Below the pieces are notes generated by a model. That model worked only from the letters and a program-made list of their open reading frames with translations, made no database searches and had not been told where the DNA came from. This document shows positions 52,971 through 61,995 of a stretch of DNA of 64,000 nt, piece by piece. The stretch's first letter is position 1, and the number at the start of each line of letters is the position of its first letter. The position numbers and the translations under genes are program-made. The stretch covers positions 2,540,300 through 2,604,299 of the forward strand of contig NC_014501.1 in NCBI RefSeq assembly GCF_000147335.1, given 5' to 3'. This DNA comes from Gloeothece verrucosa PCC 7822. Lineage in GTDB: Bacteria; Cyanobacteriota; Cyanobacteriia; Cyanobacteriales; Microcystaceae.

Positions 52971-55460
52971 ATGCTCCCATTTGTTACTCTATTATCCCCC
53001 CCTGCTTTAATCCAACCCTTTACTCCCCAAAGCGAACCCCAGAAATCTACCCAGTTAGCTCAAAATCTTCAACCGACTACCACCGAAAAAAATACTGTTA
53101 TCAGGGAGGGACAAGGCTTATCTCAAAAGAGACAACAAACATCTGTTGAAACGATTCCGGCCGTTGTAGAATTTTATTACTCTGATCCCCAAGAAATTCC
53201 TAAGATAGACCCTCATCAGTCCAATGAAACCACAGCACAGAGCGCGGAGCAATTAGGCGAACCCATTTCTGTTGATGCTAATTCACCGAAAAACCCTCAA
53301 GCGCCCACGAAAACCCCAAGCACTGAAATTGCCTCACCAAGAGCGGCTTCTCCTCAACAAGTTATTTTTGGTTTAGAGCGTAAAGAGGGTTTCGAAAGAA
53401 GTGCTATAGCCACCGTGAGAGTCACCTCTAAACAGAATGGACAACAACGAGTCTATAAGCTGCCGTTGACTGCCGCCGAAGACGACGATCCTCTTGCCCA
53501 AACACCCCGTTCCCCTAAAACGCCTCAAACTGAACCCAGTACCACTCCCCCCTCAACGCCTCCTGAACAAGAGGATGTGATTGAACTCGATGCCGATCAA
53601 CAAGAATATGACTCGGTGCGAAAAATTGTCACGGCCAGAGGGAATGTTTCGATGCAGTTAACTAACGGATACCTAACGGCCGATCGCCTACAGGTGAATA
53701 TTCCTAAGCGTTTAGCTGTGGCAGAAGGACAAGTGATTCTTAAACGCGGAGAACAAGTTATTCGTGGTGATCGTTTTGAGTATTATTTTGTCGAAGATAG
53801 CGGCGTGGTTTTTAATGCTAATGGGGAAATTTATCAACCTACCACCGGTCAAGATTTTTCGGCTAATGTGTCCAACGATGTCAGCGCCGGGGGAGCCACT
53901 TATAGCAATTTAAATGATCGTCTGGCCAATAACCAACCTCTACAACGAGTCACCACAGCAGGCGGCTATCAATTCGTTTTTGGTACTCAAAGATTAGGGA
54001 CACCTAATAGTCAATCTATACAAGGTGGTGGCGGACAAATTAATCGCATTCGCTTCCAAGCTCAAGAATTAAAATTTGAAGGCCCTAATTGGGATGCTAC
54101 TGATATCCGTTTTACCAATGATCCTTTTTCTCCTCCAGAATTAGAAGTCCGAGCGGCACAAGCTCAGTTAAGAAAAGTTTCTCCTCAAGTGCAGGAAATT
54201 AACCTCACTCGTTCCCGCATTGTTTTTGATCAAAGGGTATCTATTCCTACTACTGATCGAGTGGTTTTAGATCGCCGCAATCGCCAACCCGGTATTATTG
54301 GTTTTGGATATGATGGAGAGGAAAGAGGGGGCCTTTACGTTGAGAGTGGTTTTCCTCTTATTGATAACCCTGTTATTAGTCTTCGTATTACTCCCCAATA
54401 TTTGATTCAAAAAGCTCTGTTTCCTGATACTTTTCCTACCTCACGTCCTAATGATGAATCAGTTGGTGCTTTCAGTCCTGAAGTGTTTGGTTTAGTCAGT
54501 GAATTAGATCTCAACTTCAGCAAACGAACCTCTTTTGAATCGACGGTTTCTTTGTCGAGTCTTAAGCTTGACGATACGAGTAACCACCTACGAACTAAAC
54601 TCAGAGTTCAGCACAAAATCGGTGAGTTAAGTAATCCTTTTCGTTTTAATTTTGAATATAATTATCGAGAACGTCTATATAATGGGTCTTTGGGCTACCA
54701 AACCGTAGAAGATAGTCTGGGTTTTGTGATTACTTCTCCTCGTACTTATATTGGTAATACCGGTATTTTATTAACTTATCAAGGTTCTATTCAAAGTATC
54801 AAAGCTCCCACTGATCGACAAGAATTGCTAGGCAATAAACCTAAGAATAATTTAGTTACTCTCTCCCGTACCCAAGGCGCGGCTACAATGACTCGTCCTT
54901 TTTTACTTTGGTATGGGAAAGCTTTACCCCCAACTCCTGAGCAAGGATTACGATTTACCCCTACCCCGGTTTTACCTTATATTGTCTTTAACACCGGCAT
55001 TACCGGTGTGGCTAGTTTTTATGGTGATGGCAGTACACAGCCTTCTCTAACGGCTACTGTGGGCTTTTCTGGACAATTTGGACATTTTTCCCGAAATGCT
55101 TGGGATTATACTGGGTTTAATCTCAGCTATAGTCAAGGATTACGGGGTGATGAGTCTCCTTTTTACTTTGATCGTTTTGTGGATCAAAGAATTATTTCTT
55201 ATGGCATTACTCAGCAAGTTTATGGTCCGATTCGCGTGGGTTTTCAAACTTCCTACAGTCTCGATGAATCAAAAGAAATTAGCACAGATTTGGTGATAGA
55301 ATGGAGCCGCCGAACTTATAGTATTCTCCTACGTTATAATCCTGTTTTAGAATTAGGTTCTATTAATTTACGGATCAGTGACTTTAACTGGACAGGTAAC
55401 CCCGGATTGTTTGAAGGAACTTTAATTCGTCCTGTGGTTGATGGCGTAAGGCAGAATTAA
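52971..55460 (+). CDS. LptD/OstA-like outer-membrane protein (DUF3769)
   Basis: An 829-residue protein. The N-terminal about 200 residues are a low-complexity Pro/Thr/Glu-rich linker. Then follow the OstA-like periplasmic repeat (VRKIVTARGNVSMQLTNGYLTADRLQVNIPKRLAVAEGQVILKRGEQVIRGDRFEYYFVEDSGVVFNANGEIYQP) and a C-terminal beta-barrel with alternating hydrophobic strands (for example RVGFQTSYSLDESKEISTDLVIEWSRRTYSILLRYNPVLELGSINLRISDFNW). This matches the cyanobacterial DUF3769 family, thought to insert lipopolysaccharide in the outer membrane. The signal peptide is short or atypical (MLPFVTLLSPPALIQPF); an in-frame stop upstream rules out a much longer start. Confidence 0.85.
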   Translation: MLPFVTLLSPPALIQPFTPQSEPQKSTQLAQNLQPTTTEKNTVIREGQGLSQKRQQTSVETIPAVVEFYYSDPQEIPKIDPHQSNETTAQSAEQLGEPISVDANSPKNPQAPTKTPSTEIASPRAASPQQVIFGLERKEGFERSAIATVRVTSKQNGQQRVYKLPLTAAEDDDPLAQTPRSPKTPQTEPSTTPPSTPPEQEDVIELDADQQEYDSVRKIVTARGNVSMQLTNGYLTADRLQVNIPKRLAVAEGQVILKRGEQVIRGDRFEYYFVEDSGVVFNANGEIYQPTTGQDFSANVSNDVSAGGATYSNLNDRLANNQPLQRVTTAGGYQFVFGTQRLGTPNSQSIQGGGGQINRIRFQAQELKFEGPNWDATDIRFTNDPFSPPELEVRAAQAQLRKVSPQVQEINLTRSRIVFDQRVSIPTTDRVVLDRRNRQPGIIGFGYDGEERGGLYVESGFPLIDNPVISLRITPQYLIQKALFPDTFPTSRPNDESVGAFSPEVFGLVSELDLNFSKRTSFESTVSLSSLKLDDTSNHLRTKLRVQHKIGELSNPFRFNFEYNYRERLYNGSLGYQTVEDSLGFVITSPRTYIGNTGILLTYQGSIQSIKAPTDRQELLGNKPKNNLVTLSRTQGAATMTRPFLLWYGKALPPTPEQGLRFTPTPVLPYIVFNTGITGVASFYGDGSTQPSLTATVGFSGQFGHFSRNAWDYTGFNLSYSQGLRGDESPFYFDRFVDQRIISYGITQQVYGPIRVGFQTSYSLDESKEISTDLVIEWSRRTYSILLRYNPVLELGSINLRISDFNWTGNPGLFEGTLIRPVVDGVRQN

Positions 55461-55487
55461 AACGTGAGTGTGGTAACAGCAAAATGC

Positions 55488-57425
55488 TTAAATCTTGAGC
55501 ATTCCTTCAGGAGCTACAGAAAATAGGATTCTTCTTTGTAAACCTTCTTGTTGAAGAATGGCATTAGCCGCTAATAATCCACTACTTACTGCTCGTTCCA
55601 TTAAACCACAAGGAAAAGGCATTTTCACCCAATCTCCGGCAAAAATTAAATTAGAAATTTCCGTCGTGGTTTCTGGACGTTCGCGGTAGCTCTTGGGGGG
55701 ATATCCAGAAAAGTTTTTTTGATTGACTAACTCTCGATGTAAAACGGTAGCATTTTTTAATTGAGGCACAATTTGATAAAGTTCTTGTTCAAAGGTCGTT
55801 AAGAGTGCTTCTTGAGTGGGAAATTTTTTTTCACTATAACAATAAGCGTGTAGTTCTACGACACTTCCTCCTGTCTTTTTAGCCCAGTCAATAAATTGTT
55901 TTTGAAGGCGATGATACAGAGTAATACTATCAGTTAGTTCATAGCCAGATAGGGAAGTAAAATAACTATGTTGCCAGGTAAAATCTTGATCAAACCAGAA
56001 ACGAGCAACGGCAAAAGGATCGGCAATGGCTAATTGCTCAATTTGTTGTTTTAGGCTCGGGTTAATTTCTCCGGTCATTAAATTTAACAACTGTTTCACG
56101 CCCGGTACATCTGTGGCAATTACATAATAATCAGCCTCAATTTTTTCCCGCATTAATGATAAATTGGGTGCATGGGCGACTAACTGAATTTGTTCATCTT
56201 TTCGTTGCAAGATTTTAAATTGCGCTAAATCTCGTTGTGCTGGACCTCGCATGACTCGCCCTTCTACATCAAATAATGCCCCATGACAAGGACATAAAAA
56301 GTTACCATCAGCCTGTTTTGATACAGTACAACCCTCATGAGGACAAGTCAGAGAAATGGCTTGAGTGCTTCCAGGTTGGGCGGCAAAAACTCGATCTCCT
56401 GCCCCATAATATAATAGCTTGTCATCTTCTATTGCTCGATTCGGTTCTACCCAAAAGGGAATATCTGTGAGAGCATCTCCCTGTTGATAAGCCAGAAACT
56501 CAATTTTCCCCTCAGACAAGCCAATTTCAGAAATGGTTGCTTGTGTGCGGATTTTACCGCCTCGATTTTCAATGGCTTGAGCAATGGGTGTTACTAAGCT
56601 TGTTCCCATGTCATCCTTAGTTCCATTAAAGGCTAATCCTTCAGGATTCCCAAAGAAATAAAAATGGAAAAATTGTAAGAGTTCTCCTGTACTTAAATGC
56701 TCAGGCGCATTGAGACTGGATTTGGCAAAGGGAAGGAAATAAAGATCATATAATCCTTTCGGGAAATCTTTAGCCGCCCAATCTGCCACAGAGATTTCAT
56801 CGAGATGATTAAAGCTTTTGGGAATTTGAAAACCTGTAATTGCCCTAAAAACCTGCCAATGGCCAGGATTAGCTAGGTTAATTCCCCAACGTAAGCGGTT
56901 AGGAGAAGAAATGGCTAAATCAACGATATTCCAAGGAAAAGCAGTGTTCGTAGGGCGAAAGACTTCTTCGTGATAAGTTCCTTGGCGAAACAGTAGAGAA
57001 TAAAAGTCTAGAGATTGAAAATTGTCGCTAATTTCTAGTTCTTGTATTAAATTGTTTAGGTTGTAGTATTGGGGGAAAAAGCCATGAAAGCCATGCTCCA
57101 TTTTAAATTGTTCGTCGCCTACTTCAATGATCCAACTGGCAATTTTTCCGCCTAAATTGGGGGAGCGTTCTAAGAGTGTTACTTGAAACCCCCGTTGACT
57201 CAGTTGATAGGCACAAGCTAACCCGGCTAACCCGGCACCAATCACTACGACGGATTTAGGGGCACTTAGATTGAGAGGTAAGTTTAAAGAATCTTTCTGA
57301 AATATAAAGGGTTGAGGCTTAGAAAAACGGGAATAGCTTACTATTGCTCCTACAGCACCAACACCAAGCATTTTTAAGGCAGTTCGCCGCGAGATTGCCC
57401 AGGAAGAAAGCGAGGATTGACTCAT
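55488..57425 (-). CDS. Tat-exported FAD enzyme with inserted Rieske domain, carotenoid desaturase/CrtU-like
   Basis: A 645-residue protein. It begins with a twin-arginine signal (AISRRTALKMLGVGAVGAIVS). The FAD-binding VVVIGAGLAGLACAYQLSQRGF (residues 59-80, GAGLAG 63-68) is followed by MEHGFHGFFPQYYNL, the pattern of phytoene-desaturase-like CrtU/CruE aromatic carotenoid enzymes. Inside the FAD protein at about 340-400 lies a Rieske [2Fe-2S] domain with C361-P-H363-EGC366 and C378-P-C380-H381, i.e. two Cys and two His ligands plus the disulphide pair. The C-terminal about 200 residues return to the desaturase fold (IFAGDWVKMPFPCGLMERAVSSGLLAANAIL). The substrate is unknown. It is convergent with the LptD-like gene. 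Confidence 0.87.
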   Translation of the reverse strand: MSQSSLSSWAISRRTALKMLGVGAVGAIVSYSRFSKPQPFIFQKDSLNLPLNLSAPKSVVVIGAGLAGLACAYQLSQRGFQVTLLERSPNLGGKIASWIIEVGDEQFKMEHGFHGFFPQYYNLNNLIQELEISDNFQSLDFYSLLFRQGTYHEEVFRPTNTAFPWNIVDLAISSPNRLRWGINLANPGHWQVFRAITGFQIPKSFNHLDEISVADWAAKDFPKGLYDLYFLPFAKSSLNAPEHLSTGELLQFFHFYFFGNPEGLAFNGTKDDMGTSLVTPIAQAIENRGGKIRTQATISEIGLSEGKIEFLAYQQGDALTDIPFWVEPNRAIEDDKLLYYGAGDRVFAAQPGSTQAISLTCPHEGCTVSKQADGNFLCPCHGALFDVEGRVMRGPAQRDLAQFKILQRKDEQIQLVAHAPNLSLMREKIEADYYVIATDVPGVKQLLNLMTGEINPSLKQQIEQLAIADPFAVARFWFDQDFTWQHSYFTSLSGYELTDSITLYHRLQKQFIDWAKKTGGSVVELHAYCYSEKKFPTQEALLTTFEQELYQIVPQLKNATVLHRELVNQKNFSGYPPKSYRERPETTTEISNLIFAGDWVKMPFPCGLMERAVSSGLLAANAILQQEGLQRRILFSVAPEGMLKI

Positions 57426-57802
57426 GACCGGGTTAGTTTAAGTTGATTTTAAATTTGATAATACCTTAAACTCTTGACCGAGAAGCGAACCTATCGAAAG
57501 TAGGATGATATTAGCCGTATTTTAAGGTGAAATAAAAAGAGAAAGCTTGATGACTAACTCATAGATGAGATGAGCCGCTCAATGGCTGCTCAAAAGACGC
57601 TTTTATTTCTAAAAATTGTAAAAATTCCCTAACCAATCTTTAAATAATTTTCTCATCCCAATTTGCCCTGAAGCGGCATCTAATATATTCCCCCAACTTC
57701 TCTTAATAAAGGGGAGAAAAAGAAAAAAGTGATCAAGTCTAATGAGTTGAAACTTAGATCTTATTAGGCTAAATACAAAAGAGTAAAAGGAGGTTTTTTA
57801 TT
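57426..57802. other. Intergenic region, no gene seen
   Basis: AT-rich, with no RNA or repeat I can support. It holds promoters for the divergent FAD/Rieske gene and the secreted protein gene; the latter has a strong Shine-Dalgarno, AAAGGAGG, at its right end. Confidence 0.5.
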
Positions 57803-58387
57803 ATGTTTAAATATGCTGGCATTTTCGGGATAGGCGGCAGTTTGGTGCTAGGAATTCCTTTAATGGCTTTAAGCGCATCTGCTCAAGAAGTGATAACATC
57901 TCCTGTTTGTCCCAGACTATATTATGAAGCGCCTTGGGCCACTCTTTTAACTCCTCCTGCTGGATGTCCCGCTAATGATACAAATCTATCTGGAACATCA
58001 AGAATTGAATATGTTAAGCCTGTAGAATCGGGCACTCAGGCGACTCCTCCTTTACCGGAGGATACCACTCCCGCAGTGGCTAGTGTTATTCCTAAACAAG
58101 GTTATGTCAATATTCAATTAAATAATACGACTAATACGGTGGTCACTTACGAAGTGATTGGACATACTAATCAACGGCAATTATTGGGGCGGCAAAATAT
58201 AGAGCTTCAAGATATTCCTCTGCCTGTCACTATTACGCTTGTTCGTCCAGATAATGGGTTTTTAAAGATTATTCCTGTTAGTTCTGAGTCTGATTTATTA
58301 AATATTACTTTGCAGGAAAATCCCAATTTTAATGATACTCAAGGGGTGGTGAGAATTCAAAAAAATGGTCAAGTTTACTTGAATTAA
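57803..58387 (+). CDS. Secreted conserved cyanobacterial protein
   Basis: A 194-residue protein with a signal peptide (IFGIGGSLVLGIPLMALSASAQ). The mature part begins with a Cys-containing PVCPRLYYEAPWATLLTPPAGCPAN, followed by a linker and a beta-sandwich-like domain (GYVNIQLNNTTNTVVTYEVIGHTNQRQLLGRQNIELQDIPLPVTITLVRPDNGFLKIIPVS). I do not know its function. Its start is set by AAAGGAGG with an eight- to nine-base spacing. It ends four bases before the convergent proC. Confidence 0.72.
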   Translation: MFKYAGIFGIGGSLVLGIPLMALSASAQEVITSPVCPRLYYEAPWATLLTPPAGCPANDTNLSGTSRIEYVKPVESGTQATPPLPEDTTPAVASVIPKQGYVNIQLNNTTNTVVTYEVIGHTNQRQLLGRQNIELQDIPLPVTITLVRPDNGFLKIIPVSSESDLLNITLQENPNFNDTQGVVRIQKNGQVYLN

Positions 58388-58390
58388 ATA

Positions 58391-59200
58391 TTAAGCGCCT
58401 AACTCATGAGAGCGCCTTGTAGCCGCCACCACCGCCTGAATGAGTGCTGAACGAAAACCCGCCTTTTCTAACTGAGCAACAGCCGCTATGGTTGTCCCAC
58501 CTGGGGAAGTCACCTTATCTTTCAATTCTCCTGGATGAAGACCCGATTCAGCCAATAACTGAGCCGTCCCCAAAACAGTTTGTATTGCCAATTGTAGAGC
58601 TATCGGACGGGGCAAACCGGCAGCGACTCCCCCATCGGCTAAAGCTTCTATCATAATGGCTACATAAGCCGGACCTGAACCGGATAAACCGGTCACAGCA
58701 TCCATTAAAGACTCGGATACTTCCACCACCTTTCCCACTGCACCAAAAATTGACTGTGCCCAAGAAAGATGTTGAGATTGGACTTGTTTCCCAGAGGCGA
58801 TGGCACTGATACCGGCTCCTACTGTGGCGGGCGTATTCGGCATTACTCGAATAACTGCCTGTTCAGGAAAAGCTTGTTCTAAACGCTTTAAGGTTACACC
58901 TGCCAGAATTGAAATGATTAAGGGCGGGTAGCGCCTAGGAAATAACAGTCCTAAATTCTCGACGACCTTATCTAAAATTTGCGGCTTAATGGCTAATAAT
59001 AATACTTCTTCGGCCGTGGCAGTCTCTCGATTATCTGAAGTGACTTGTACCTGATAAGTTTTCTGCAAAAAATCACGCCGTTGGGGTTGAGGTTCACTGA
59101 CCAATACAGCGTTAGGATCATAAATTTTTTCTTGAATTAGACGGGAGAGGATAGCTTCTGCCATCACTCCACCCCCAATAATTCCTAAGCGAATAGACAC
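58391..59200 (-). CDS. proC: Pyrroline-5-carboxylate reductase
   Basis: A 269-residue NAD(P)H enzyme for the last step of proline synthesis. The dinucleotide-binding fold is at the N-terminus (RLGIIGGGVMAEAILSRL), the MPNTPATVGAG segment in the middle, and SGSGPAYVAIMIEALADGGVAAGLPRPIALQLAIQTVLGTAQLL plus HPGELKDKVTSPGGTTIAAVAQLEKAGFRSALIQAV at the end. The start is GTG. It belongs to the pipX-pipY-sepF-proC cluster that is conserved across cyanobacteria. Confidence 0.96.
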   Translation of the reverse strand: MSIRLGIIGGGVMAEAILSRLIQEKIYDPNAVLVSEPQPQRRDFLQKTYQVQVTSDNRETATAEEVLLLAIKPQILDKVVENLGLLFPRRYPPLIISILAGVTLKRLEQAFPEQAVIRVMPNTPATVGAGISAIASGKQVQSQHLSWAQSIFGAVGKVVEVSESLMDAVTGLSGSGPAYVAIMIEALADGGVAAGLPRPIALQLAIQTVLGTAQLLAESGLHPGELKDKVTSPGGTTIAAVAQLEKAGFRSALIQAVVAATRRSHELGA

Positions 59201-59354
59201 TTTTATAATAATTGATGGTTACTGATTAGGGGGCATCAGTCATTAGTCATTGATCATGGCTCAAATCCAGTCAGTTGTCATTGTTATTTATTGAATTATT
59301 TATGCTTTAACTATTAACTAATGACTTATGACTCATGACTAATGACTCATTCTA
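59201..59354. repeat. Heptamer repeat between proC and sepF
   Basis: Degenerate heptamers such as ACTAATG, ACTTATG and ACTCATG occupy about 59310-59350, with other TCATTAGTCATTGATC-type heptamers nearer 59240. They are the same family as the arrays near 1.2 and 46.1 kb. Confidence 0.75.
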
Positions 59355-59948
59355 TTACTGAGCAATGCGACTCGCTTCGGCTCCCCAAATGGGAGAGGAC
59401 ATACTAGAACGAGTTGAGGTTTTAGGAGCATCAGGAACATCATGAACCGTTCCTGTTAATGTACTTACTTTTACACAATTAGGAGTAAATAAGAAAATAC
59501 TTTCGCCAATGCGCTCTTGATGACCATCAATCGCATAGGTTCCACCCGCAACAAAATCTACTGCTCTTTGAGCTTCCTCGGGGTCCATAACATTGAGATT
59601 CAAGACGACTGACTTGCGCTCTCTAAGGGTTTGGATCACTTGAGGCATTTCTTCAAAAGAATGCGGCTCGATGACAACGACTTCCGCAATCCCATTGGTG
59701 ATTCCTGGCATACCAATTACATTGTTCCTCGTGGTTGTTGTTCCCATGCCTGTATCTGATGTTAGACTGAAACTCTCCCGAGTCCGACGACTCTTAATAG
59801 GTTCTTCTTCTTCTGGTTCTACCAACTCTGATTGATTGTTTTTGGAATATCTCTTATCATATTCCATCTCCTCATAGTCGGTTTCATATTCGTCCTCTTG
59901 CTCTGTAATACCGACGAAATCTTTTAACTTTGTTAAGATTGTATTCAC
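59355..59948 (-). CDS. sepF: Cell division protein SepF
   Basis: A 197-residue protein that tethers FtsZ to the membrane. It starts with the membrane-targeting helix [16 protein letters not shown] (read from GTG), followed by a disordered acidic linker and the SepF core: [74 protein letters not shown]. The last about 45 residues are a flexible tail. The homologue in Synechocystis (Cdv2) is essential. The gene is within the proC cluster. Confidence 0.95.
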   Translation of the reverse strand: MNTILTKLKDFVGITEQEDEYETDYEEMEYDKRYSKNNQSELVEPEEEEPIKSRRTRESFSLTSDTGMGTTTTRNNVIGMPGITNGIAEVVVIEPHSFEEMPQVIQTLRERKSVVLNLNVMDPEEAQRAVDFVAGGTYAIDGHQERIGESIFLFTPNCVKVSTLTGTVHDVPDAPKTSTRSSMSSPIWGAEASRIAQ

Positions 59949-60275
59949 AGTCCAGTTCCCTTAACGACTTTAGTTTATGGTTAATGCCTTGCGACAAGTT
60001 GGTTTTTAAGTTAAAGATGAACGGAATTGAAAAATCCGAGTTTTAATGGTTAATTTACCATTTCCTCTTCTGGCTTTCCTAAATCGGCCTCTTTAGTACA
60101 AAGAAACTGACTTAATTGGCTTATTTAGGTTAAGGTAACAACGAATTGAGACTTTCCCCTTTTAGTCGTGTTAACCTAAATTTTAGTTCCATCTTTAACG
60201 CTGGAACTGAAGTTGATTTACTAGCCAATTTTAGATCAAAGTTGACAAACTCTAAAAAAAATTTTAAGAAATTTT
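59949..60275. other. Intergenic region upstream of sepF
   Basis: 327 bases with scattered (T/A)GGTTAAGG-type words and no ORF. It should contain the sepF promoter. Confidence 0.5.
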
Positions 60276-60932
60276 TTAGGCTCTCTCTCCAAACAAAATT
60301 CGCCCTAAGCGAATCATGGTAGCACCTTCACCCACAGCCCATTGATAATCATCTGACATTCCCATTGATAACTCTCGAATCTCTAGCTGTGACTGCCCAT
60401 TAACTTGGAGAGCTAATTTTCGAGTGGTTTCAAAGGCGGCTTTAATTTCTGCTTCATTTAATCCCAAGGGTAAAATTGTCATCAAACCCTGAATTTTTAA
60501 CTGGCAACATTTCTCGATTTGTGGTATGTCTTGGAGGAATTCAGGAATCGGCCAGCCATATTTATTCGGGTCAGGTAACACTTTAACTTGGAGACAGATT
60601 CGCGGCACATTGGATAATTCTTTGGCCAAACGATCTAGACGTTGAAGGAGTTCGAGACTATCCACCGAGTGAATCCACTCGAAACTTTCCAAAACTTTTT
60701 TTGCTTTGTTACTCTGTAAATGGCCGATAAAATGCCAACAAAGATCAGGTAAGTCTTGGAGTTGTTCTTGTTTGACTAAAGCTTCTTGCAGACGATTCTC
60801 GGCAAAATCTCGGATTCCCGCCTGGTAAGCTTCGCGCATTGCTTCAGTGGGTACCTGTTTAGTAACGGCGATAAGACGGACGTGGGAAGGAATAAAAGAG
60901 CGAATTTGGTCAATCCGTTGAGCGATCGTCAT
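60276..60932 (-). CDS. pipY: PipY, PLP-binding YggS-family protein
   Basis: A 218-residue PLP-homeostasis protein of the YggS/PLPBP family. Features are VRLIAVTKQVPTEAMREAYQAGIRDFAENRLQEALVKQEQL (Lys of TK binds PLP), WHFIGHLQSNKAKKVLESFEWIHSVDS, ICLQVKVLPDPNKYGW and LSMGMSDDYQWAVGEGATMIRLGRILFGER. It immediately follows pipX (five-base gap), the arrangement found across cyanobacteria. It takes part in amino-acid/oxo-acid balance and not in enzymatic turnover. Confidence 0.95.
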   Translation of the reverse strand: MTIAQRIDQIRSFIPSHVRLIAVTKQVPTEAMREAYQAGIRDFAENRLQEALVKQEQLQDLPDLCWHFIGHLQSNKAKKVLESFEWIHSVDSLELLQRLDRLAKELSNVPRICLQVKVLPDPNKYGWPIPEFLQDIPQIEKCCQLKIQGLMTILPLGLNEAEIKAAFETTRKLALQVNGQSQLEIRELSMGMSDDYQWAVGEGATMIRLGRILFGERA

Positions 60933-60937
60933 AAAAG

Positions 60938-61210
60938 CTAGACAAAAGTGCGCTGATATATATTATGTAACTCTTGATAGTCTTCTACTGAAGCAGTACG
61001 CCGCATATGACGCAGACGATTTTCTACCAGTACACGAGCATCTGAGCGACTAATGGTTTCAAAAGAAACAACACCGTTTGGCTTAAGTTTAACCAAAAAA
61101 AATAGACGTTGCGCGTAAAGGGTGGTAAAAATCTCCTGGTTCTCCTCCACTAAGCACACTCTATAGAGTAAACCAAAGGTCGGGTGATTTAAATAAGTTT
61201 CGTTATTCAT
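60938..61210 (-). CDS. pipX: PipX, NtcA co-activator
   Basis: 90 residues from the ATG at 61210 (a TTG four codons upstream is a less likely start). MNNETYLNHPTFGLLYRVC at the N-terminus, YAQRLFFLVKL, SRSDARVLVENRLRHMRR and YQELHNIYQRTFV at the end match PipX, a Tudor-like protein that swaps between the PII protein and the nitrogen regulator NtcA. It is the first gene of the pipX-pipY operon. Confidence 0.95.
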   Translation of the reverse strand: MNNETYLNHPTFGLLYRVCLVEENQEIFTTLYAQRLFFLVKLKPNGVVSFETISRSDARVLVENRLRHMRRTASVEDYQELHNIYQRTFV

Positions 61211-61573
61211 TAACAGTGACAACAGCAGTCTTCCTAGTTAAAGGGATTTATTGAGTTGGGGACCATCATTAGCTTTTTCAACCAGTTTAGCAAGATGAGT
61301 GCCCTAACTCTGAAGCTAGAGATGATGTTTCACATTTCTTCGCGCGGGAGCAGGGAGTAACGGCCCTAACCCTAAAGAGAAAGGCTCTACGAGATAAACT
61401 TAAGTAGGTGGGCAAAAATAAATGAACAATGGATTAACTCTTAAAAATGCCTCAATTCCTTATTTGTTGCCTGTTCCCTGTTCCCTATTCCCTCTCTCCG
61501 TTTTACGTTTAATTATGCCCACCTACTTACTTATATGATCAACACTATATATTGAAAAATAAAAATAGTAACT
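61211..61573. other. Intergenic region, no gene seen
   Basis: 363 bases with GTAGGTGGGC and GCCCACCTAC (about 61405-61415 and 61515-61526) in opposite orientation, which could form a very long-range pair. Otherwise nothing I can identify. Confidence 0.5.
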
Positions 61574-61933
61574 ATGCAGATAACCCGATGTCTTCACACA
61601 GCAATTTTAGTATCAGATTTAGAAAAAGCCGCACACTTTTACAGCAATATTTTAGGATTAACCCAAGTGGATAGAAGCTTAAAATATTCTGGCATCTGGT
61701 ATCAAATTGGAGATTATCAAATCCATTTAATTGTTGACTCTAACTTAACCATCACTCATCAAAACGAAGAAAAATGGGGCCGCAATCCTCACTTTGCTTT
61801 AGCTGTAGCTGATTTAGAAGCCATGAAAGAACAGTTACAACGTTACGGTTATCCTTTCCAAATGAGCGCTTCTGGACGAGCCGCTTTATTTACTCAAGAC
61901 CCTGACGGGAACATTATAGAAATTAGTCAATAG
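61574..61933 (+). CDS. VOC-superfamily (glyoxalase/bleomycin resistance-like) protein
   Basis: A 119-residue single-domain VOC protein. It has the usual start (QITRCLHTAILVSDLEKAAHFYSNILGLTQVDRS), a middle GIWYQIGDYQIHLIVD, FALAVADLEAMKEQLQRYG and the final FTQDPDGNIIEI. The metal ligands are His8 in LHTAI, His in YQIHLIV and Glu of IIEI, so a metal enzyme is plausible. The substrate is not predictable. The recombinase-like gene follows 62 bases later. Confidence 0.9.
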   Translation: MQITRCLHTAILVSDLEKAAHFYSNILGLTQVDRSLKYSGIWYQIGDYQIHLIVDSNLTITHQNEEKWGRNPHFALAVADLEAMKEQLQRYGYPFQMSASGRAALFTQDPDGNIIEISQ

Positions 61934-61995
61934 TCATTAGTCAGAGCGTCTTTTTTTCTGGCTTCTTGCCTAGTCTTAATAATAGTGCCGATTTT

